Assembly: GCF_900964775.1 (NCBI RefSeq)
Contig: NC_041827.1
Span: 4,055,501 to 4,119,500, forward strand
DNA from: Scleropages formosus
Taxonomy: Eukaryota; Chordata; Actinopteri; Osteoglossiformes; Osteoglossidae
Direction of reading: 5' to 3'
Length of the DNA stretch: 64,000 nucleotides
Part shown: piece by piece, positions 58,601 through 64,000 of the stretch
Numbering within the stretch: the stretch's first letter is position 1
Layout: every line of letters starts with the position of its first letter
Translations under genes and position numbers: made by a program
The notes under the pieces: model-generated
Told to the model about the DNA's origin: nothing
The model's database searches: none
What the model saw: only the letters and a program-made list of their open reading frames with translations

Positions 58601-59251
58601 CAACTCAACCTCAGTTAGTGCTGCAGGAATACAACTAACTGGGCCAGCTGGTAGCGTACTGGTTCAACATACTGCCTTCGGTCCAAAGGTTGTAGGTTTC
58701 AATCCCACCTCTGGCTGTAGTGCCCTGAGTGACGTACTTACCCTAAATTGCTCCAATACAATTACCCAGCTGTATGAATTACACGTAATTTACAGGGAAC
58801 TTGTTTAGAGAAAAGCGTCAGTCAGTGGTGTGGAAAAAATGCCCTCGCGATTATCGTCAGTGAAACTAGTCAGTGGCAGAGCAAGCACCATTTTTAATGG
58901 TCCATTATATCTGCTCTGACGTGCCACAGAAGAACCTGACCCCTTCCCTGCCCACGAACAGATCCGAACGCGTGTCAGCGCATGTTTGACGGACTGTTTG
59001 TTACGCAACGGCGGCGCTGCCATCAGCGGGGACCCGAGGAAAAGGGCCCAGCACATCCCCGCTGCCATGATTCTCCACAGCCGAGTGCGCGGTGGAGAGA
59101 GAGCGCGTGCACGGCTCCGTCGTCTGCAGCACCGACAGGCACGTCAGGGGGAGAGCGCGAGAGTGAGGGCCGCGCGCTGCCGCCAACTGAGGAGCTCATA
59201 TCATACCCACCGTCTCAGGGACTGACACAGCGCCACCCGCGCTCGCAGCAT
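49642..59251 (-). CDS. aldh4a1: Delta-1-pyrroline-5-carboxylate dehydrogenase, mitochondrial (ALDH4A1)
   Basis: Fifteen coding exons on the minus strand: 59211-59251, 55857-55950, 55289-55381, 54993-55040, 54474-54629, 54071-54220, 53611-53685, 53338-53525, 52989-53062, 52188-52384, 52015-52062, 51565-51717, 50667-50788, 49978-50096, 49642-49754. The sum is 1671 nt, 556 residues (human about 563). It oxidises P5C/glutamate semialdehyde to glutamate with NAD+ in the mitochondrial matrix, the last step of proline breakdown. The N terminus MLRARVALCQSLRR is a basic, acid-free presequence. Landmarks: GKTVVQAEID (145-154), VAPFNFTAIGGNL (about 199-211), catalytic Glu307 in AGECGG, catalytic Cys341 in EYGGQKCSACSR, EEIFGPVL (439-446) and QQPFGGSRASG. 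All phases agree. Two introns, after exons 7 and 9, appear to begin with GC. A possible ATTAAA lies at complement 49311-49316. Confidence 0.95.
50263..50600. mobile_element. TA-flanked MITE in an aldh4a1 intron
   Basis: 338 bp with terminal inverted repeats CAGTGCTGCTTCAA and TTCAAGTAGCACTG (two mismatches), flanked by TA at 50261-50262 and 50601-50602. Tc1/mariner-like; non-coding. Lies between exons 13 and 14. Confidence 0.82.
55951..57780. other. Long first intron of aldh4a1, left part
   Basis: Part of the 3.3-kb first intron (55951-59210). No exon, ncRNA or repeat recognised in this part. Confidence 0.5.
57787..57993 (+). repeat. tRNA-derived SINE, family B
   Basis: Forward full-length copy in aldh4a1 intron 1: head GGTAGCATGGTGGTTAAGG, B box GGTTTGAATCCC, tail GAGCTAAATGAATAAATG. 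Confidence 0.85.
58265..58412 (-). repeat. tRNA-derived SINE, family B, partial
   Basis: Reverse copy in aldh4a1 intron 1, lacking the L2-type tail; B-box complement GGGATTTGAACC near 58348. Confidence 0.75.
58643..58817 (+). repeat. tRNA-derived SINE, family B
   Basis: Forward copy in aldh4a1 intron 1: GCCAGCTGGTAGCGTACTGG head, GGTTTCAATCCC B box, tail GAGAAAAGCGTCAGTCAG. Confidence 0.8.
58900..59250. promoter_or_regulatory. CpG-rich 5' region of aldh4a1
   Basis: Dense CpG around exon 1 and the start of intron 1, as expected for a housekeeping-type gene start. Confidence 0.5.
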
Positions 59252-59639
59252 GCCTCCAGCAAGAAATATAAAAACAAAAAAAAAAAAAAAATGATATGCC
59301 TTCTTCAAACTGACCGGACTCAAAAACGTCCGACAGCTTTTCAGACAATTCCAAATGCTTTCGGAAGTCTCTTGAGAAAACTAAGGACTCGTACGGCGAG
59401 CGCTACCAAAAGTGAACGTACCACTGACTTTTAGGGGAACTCAAAGACATTGAAAAGTGTCCAACATTAGAAACGAGTATTAGAGTCCTTAATTATGTAT
59501 ATGGTACTATGTTTTATAATGTTTACGTTTCCTGTATTTCGTCATCCATACATGTAGACATTATTTGCTTCCTATGTATGGTTTATTTCACTACAATGCA
59601 GAGTGGACTCCCCCAGTTTAAGGTTAAATGGGACACGCG

Positions 59640-59760
59640 AAGGGCGGGTGTCTGATTGGCCAATCAGCTGCCGAGACAGTAGCAGCATCCAATGAGACGG
59701 GGCCATTTCGTGACTTTTTAACCGCGTGTTTGTACTTGAGATAAACTAGCGAGTGGTTCG
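59640..59760. promoter_or_regulatory. CCAAT/GC-box promoter candidate
   Basis: GGGCGG (59642-59647), ATTGG (59655-59659) fused to CCAAT (59660-59664) as GATTGGCCAATC, and CCAAT (59689-59693). No TATA. About 390 bp upstream of the aldh4a1 ATG on the minus strand; could also drive divergent plus-strand transcription. Confidence 0.5.
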
Positions 59761-59925
59761 GTCAAATTTTCGCTGTGTTCGCTAAAACAACGACTTCACG
59801 TCACTAGTAATTATACGCGCACATTTAAGCACTCATCCGCTTTTTTTCAGGTGTATTTTGGTCACGTTGCAGAGCGTGGTCGAACTGTTTGATAACAGTA
59901 GCCAGAAGTCCCGGTCTCTGACACA

Positions 59926-60135
59926 CACACACACATCTTCAGAACCGCTTGCCCCTTACAGGGTCACGGGGAACCGGAGCCTACCCGGCAACACAGGGCG
60001 GAAGGCCAGAGGGGGAAGGGGACACACCCAGGACGGGACGCCAGTCCACCACAAGGCACCCCAAGCGGGACTTGAACCCCAGACCCACGGGAGAGCAGGA
60101 CTGCGGTCCAACCCACTGCGCCACCGTACCCCCTT
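59926..60135 (-). repeat. tRNA-derived SINE, family A
   Basis: Reverse copy with (CA)n start and perfect target-site duplications GTCTCTGACACA at 59914-59925 and 60136-60147. Confidence 0.93.
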
Positions 60136-60462
60136 GTCTCTGACACATTCACCCTTTTTAACTGACAGATGTGTGCTCGACGTGACTCACGATGTTAGAA
60201 TGTCAATGTGAACTTCACGATGATTTACCAGTTTACACTATATAGCAGGGTATTCTGACTAAATCCAGAGAATACACACCTTGCTCAATGATGCAACAGC
60301 TGGAGTGGGACTGGAACCGGAACCAATCATGTACAGATTGTATGGAGATGGTCCGACCACCTGCTGTGGTACTGTGTTTTTATGGTGAGCTCATAGTTCC
60401 AAGGCTGTAAACTCTTAATTCCCCACCTGTTCTGTCAGTCCCCAGTAATGGACTCATTGTGT

Positions 60463-60775
60463 CCATTACATTTCTTTTTCCAAAGTGGCTTCCAATGAAC
60501 TCCGTGTAGTGTTATGAGCCCACACACCCTATTCACAAAGGTGACTTACACTGCTAGATATACTACTTATGCTGGGTCATTCATCCATACATCAGTGGAA
60601 CACACACACTCTCTGTCACTCACACACTATGGGTGAACCTGAACAGCATGTCTTTGGGGTGTGGGAGGAAACCAGAGCACCCAAAGACTTACACTGCAAA
60701 ATACACTACTTACAATGGGTCTCTCATCCATACATCAGTGGAACACACACACTCTCTCTGTCATTCACACACTAG
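60463..60775 (-). repeat. Composite SINE-like repeat
   Basis: Shares CACACTATGGGTGAACCTGA and TGGAACACACACACTCTCT (twice, about 60597 and 60740) with 10283-10480, plus a GTGGGAGGAAACCAGAGCAC block. Part appears tandemly duplicated. Confidence 0.55.
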
Positions 60776-60985
60776 ATGTATTCACTTATCTGACATTTTT
60801 CTGTAAAGTAACTTACATTAAGATACCTACAATTATTTATCCATTTACACAGCTGGGTTATTTTACTGGAGCAATTTTGGGTGTGTACTTACTCAAGGGA
60901 GCAACAGGTGGATGTGGGATTTGAATTTGCATCCTCTGAGCCCAAAGGCAGCAGCAGCTGTAGTCACTACACTATCAGCTGTCCC
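60776..60985 (-). repeat. tRNA-derived SINE, family B
   Basis: Reverse full-length copy; the right end has the complement of the GTAGTGTAGTGAC-type head and the left end TTTTTCTGTAAAGTAACTTA from the L2-type tail. Confidence 0.78.
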
Positions 60986-60999
60986 ATCCCTTCTCCCTA

Positions 61000-63900
61000 C
61001 ACAGGTTCAGGACTGATGATCTTTATTGAGAATTGAAAACTGGAGGATGACGGCCATCAAAGTTGCTACCAAAGGTGCAGAGAGAAAATTTGGGTGGCTG
61101 TGGCTCAGAAGAGGTATGCTGTGGGTTCGGTCGTGTACCACCTGAGTGCTGGCTGAGGACTGATCAGTCTTGGTCGAGTCCCAAGGGAAAGGCGGTCTGA
61201 TGCTGAAAAACCTGAAACTCTCGGTGATGCCAGGTTACGTTACTGATGTGTCCAGGTGCAACACAAGATGTAATAACTGAAGTCCATTTACTTTAGTTTT
61301 TTGGCACTCATATACCCATTTAAAAACAGCCACAATAATTAACCCCTTAACTTCATTACTTCCATAGTACAACTCAGAATTGTTACCCATAAATTTTTTA
61401 TTTAAATTTTTAAACCCTTTTACATCCATAATTGAGTAACTGTACAGCCATAATCATATAACCAATGCAATCAATAATTTGACCTTAACATGAAGTATAA
61501 TGAATATAACAAGATTCAAATTGTTAAATGAACAGGTTTTTTTTTTTTTTTAAAGAAGATATGCAAAAATATTCAGTACGCTGATGGGCGGATAAGGCAA
61601 CATAAAATTTAAATTCAGGCAGACAAAAACAATGCTCAGTATAGCCTTAGCTTATTCAGCTTTCAGTGCTGTGATACCACAGTGAAGAGGACCGCTGAGG
61701 AGCCACAGTCTCATACGAGTCACACGCTATCCAAGTGTGGGAGCTGGTAGAAGAAGTCTGCCATGAAATTTCATGAGAAAAATATCACAAATCTCTCCAT
61801 CTCGGTCACGCGCGCACAACACAGTCAAAGCAAGTTCCTTCTGTTGTCTATGACCAGCACCACTGGGAAAAAAAAATTTTTTCAGACAGTAGTGGAAGGT
61901 AGCACCTTCATCATTATTTTACAAACCACACTTTGGTAAACTCAGATGAGGAGCAGTGACCAGTCAGACACAGAAGGTGTTCCAGGTGGAGCATGTTCTC
62001 CATCTCTCACACACAGAGACAACAGAATTGATTATTGCTCACCACCTATATGCTGTGTTCAAGTCAGTGTAGTATGGAGAACATTTATGTATTTTGTATG
62101 CCAAAACAAACAGCACAAAGGAAATAGTTGTAGATTTTCTGCAGTAAAAAGAAGGGCTGGCTATTTAAACTTTGTTGTCTATGTAAAGTCTTCATCATGA
62201 CTGCAGTAATGAAGTGACACATTTGGGCTCATAGAAATCACTTGTCCTTGAGCACAGGGAAGTCCTAAGGATGTGACCAACAGGGTAATTTAACAATCAA
62301 AGGAAAGGCAGGAATACCAGATAGCCTTGCCTGAATGAGGTAAACCCCAAGTTTTAAGTATGGTGTTCTCCGTTCTCCAGATAATCAACTGTCAACCATT
62401 TTCTGAATAAATGGACCCCCGCAGATTGTTCTCTCTTGCTGATGGCAAAATAGTGTAATTGTCCGGTTTACTGTGAATCCATTAACAGCAAGTGCTTATA
62501 CTTTCTATGGGGTGGTTTATGGCTGCTTGTTGCATGCACAGAAATTAATACCACTGAGCTATCTTAAGAAATGACACTGGAACAATAAAAGAGTGAATCT
62601 CTACAGAGCGTTTGGCAAGATTTGAAAGAAACCTTTTGAAAGCTAATAATGGACTGCCCACAGCAAGAACTATCCATACAGTTTAAATAAATACATCTTT
62701 GGACCATGTCAGGACACAGGAATACAGAAATCACAGTTTGGCAACAAACCCAGGTAAACCTGATTTGGGATGGTAAGTTTAGGTTTTTTTTTTTTACAGG
62801 TTTTACTGACAATGCATCAGATCTATATAATTGACACGGAGACAGAACATTATAAAAAGTGAGACAGAACTTCCTTCGGTTCACTGAATTTTAGAAAATA
62901 CTTTGTTACAATGGTTTACAGCATTGTAAGGTGATACAAAACCATTTTTTCACCATTTATACTGCAACAGTATTTCAGAAGTATGTAAAAGGTGTTTGGA
63001 TTCTTGCATTTTCTCTTTGCGTTCATCCAAATAAGTGGCAGTTAAAACGCTTTCTTCTAGGTACGCACTGATTCATAAAAACCGAAGTGGACCACAAATG
63101 GGAGGAGCCTTATAAATAAAGCTGTAATCACTGCCAGTGTCAGCATTGTGCAGAGGGAATGAAGAACTATAGCAAACAAACTTGCGGCATCTCAGTACCA
63201 GCCAAAACTTCACCAATCGTTTGTGGTGAAGTGTCCCATGACTTTTATACAAACAGGGTGTTTTTAGTTACAGCTTTTTACTGTACTCGGGGTTTGTATA
63301 CCGAAAGCCTTTTTTGTATCAGTAAGAGTTTTATGAGCCAAGCTGTGTATAAGCACCCCAGTGTCCAGTGGTTTGTGTGTGTGTGTGTTTGTGCGCAGCC
63401 TGTTCAACATTTCCCAATGTTTGCTTGGGAGTCCTTTGAATAGAAACACTCCCAAGTACACCCCTTATCCAGCAGTTAGAACACACCAAGTGGTTTTGTT
63501 TACGTTGTTAGACACACAAAAGCAATGAAAAACAAAGATCTATGAGATGTCTGCTTTGTAAATCTACTGCTACACCCTTTCAGGGTAATACCACAGTAAA
63601 CACGGTACACAAGGGCATGGACTCGGCTCTCAAGATCTTTACAAGGACGAGGTTTAAACGTAACTGGTATTCCTGCTGTCTCTCTTTATTCCTTGTATGC
63701 TTCTTTGAGCAGGACCTTTGCCTGTACTTCTGTTGTTCTTTTTCCACTCATTTTAGCCCTTCTCTCTACTTGCTGCAACAATTTCTCAAAATTTTCTTGA
63801 AACACAACACAAAATAAGTAGAGTAATTAATGCTTCTTATGAATGTTTGAACTGGATTTAAATGAGTAAAGTACTAATACAAAACATGGTGAGAAAAATA

Positions 63901-64000
63901 AGTAGAAACACTCGTTTGTGAGTTAAGTGGCTAGCTAAAATACCATACCACTTTGAATAATGACTGTACATTATCTGGTACTCTGGTCTTTCCACAAGCC
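61000..64000. other. Unassigned right end of the window
   Basis: No gene recognised. A TATAAATA at 63111-63118, followed by an ATG at 63159 opening a 94-codon frame with no known domain, could be a promoter, but support is weak. The sequence ends without a clear boundary. Confidence 0.3.

Noticed and set aside
58805-59068. ATG at 59068 (minus) as the aldh4a1 start
   Set aside because: No donor after it joins exon 2 in the right phase with a sensible splice site. The ATG at 59251 ends in CG before GTGGGT, fits phase 2 and gives a basic mitochondrial presequence.
61020-61240. Possible LINE fragment (GTGGCTGTGGCTCAGAAG region)
   Set aside because: It felt like a known retroelement segment, but I could not match motifs or a frame.

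Overview
The window is vertebrate nuclear DNA, almost certainly from a teleost fish. It carries a tandem cluster of Hes5-class bHLH repressor genes (her4-like and her15-like), the proline-catabolism gene aldh4a1, and fish-type repeats: a Rex3 LINE whose two classic PCR primer sites I recognise, L2/Rex1-type LINEs, two tRNA-derived SINE families and Tc1-type MITEs. I cannot name the species; the SINE set suggests an early-branching teleost, but that is only an impression.

Layout. 1-5 kb: possible 3' end of an upstream transcript, then her4-like copy 1 (3351-3986, +). 5-17 kb: repeats (SINEs, a near-complete Rex3, Rex1- and L2-type LINEs with nested insertions). 17-20 kb: her4-like copy 2 (18552-19166, +). 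20-26 kb: repeat relics, several enhancer-like modules and a decayed her4-like relic (about 23290-23640). 26-29 kb: her4-like copy 3 (26849-27463, +). 30-40 kb: two identical her15-like genes (31526-32119, + and 38265-38858, -), convergent, each inside one arm of a 919-bp inverted repeat in which I saw no mismatch. 41-45 kb: a GC-rich Hes5-family gene (43516-44089, +) with conserved-looking upstream blocks. 45-49 kb: no gene recognised, MITEs and a Tigger-like element. 49.6-59.3 kb: complete 15-exon aldh4a1 (-), with a CCAAT/GC-box promoter candidate near 59.65 kb. 60-64 kb: repeats and unassigned sequence.

Regulatory grammar. The most striking signal is a composite module that recurs about 20 times between 2 and 43.4 kb: a SOX-like core (C/A-T/A-TTGT) followed, on the same strand, by a CSL/RBPJ site (TGTGGGAA or TGTGAGAA), mostly 28-30 bp (range 19-40) downstream. 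All six her genes have it in the proximal promoter with near-fixed spacing: SOX-like, 28-29 bp, CSL, 45-47 bp, TATAAAT. Distal copies surround the genes, and eight also have a shared decamer (GRCACACKTC) abutting the SOX-like core. I found none around aldh4a1. This fits a cluster-wide neural Notch-response code amplified along with the genes.

How the genes work together. Hes5-class proteins are Notch targets that bind DNA as dimers and recruit Groucho/TLE through a C-terminal WRPW. The repeated promoter design predicts coordinated activation by Notch in SOX-positive progenitors. aldh4a1 is a metabolic neighbour with no sign of this code. All counts and identities were made by eye, without alignment tools.
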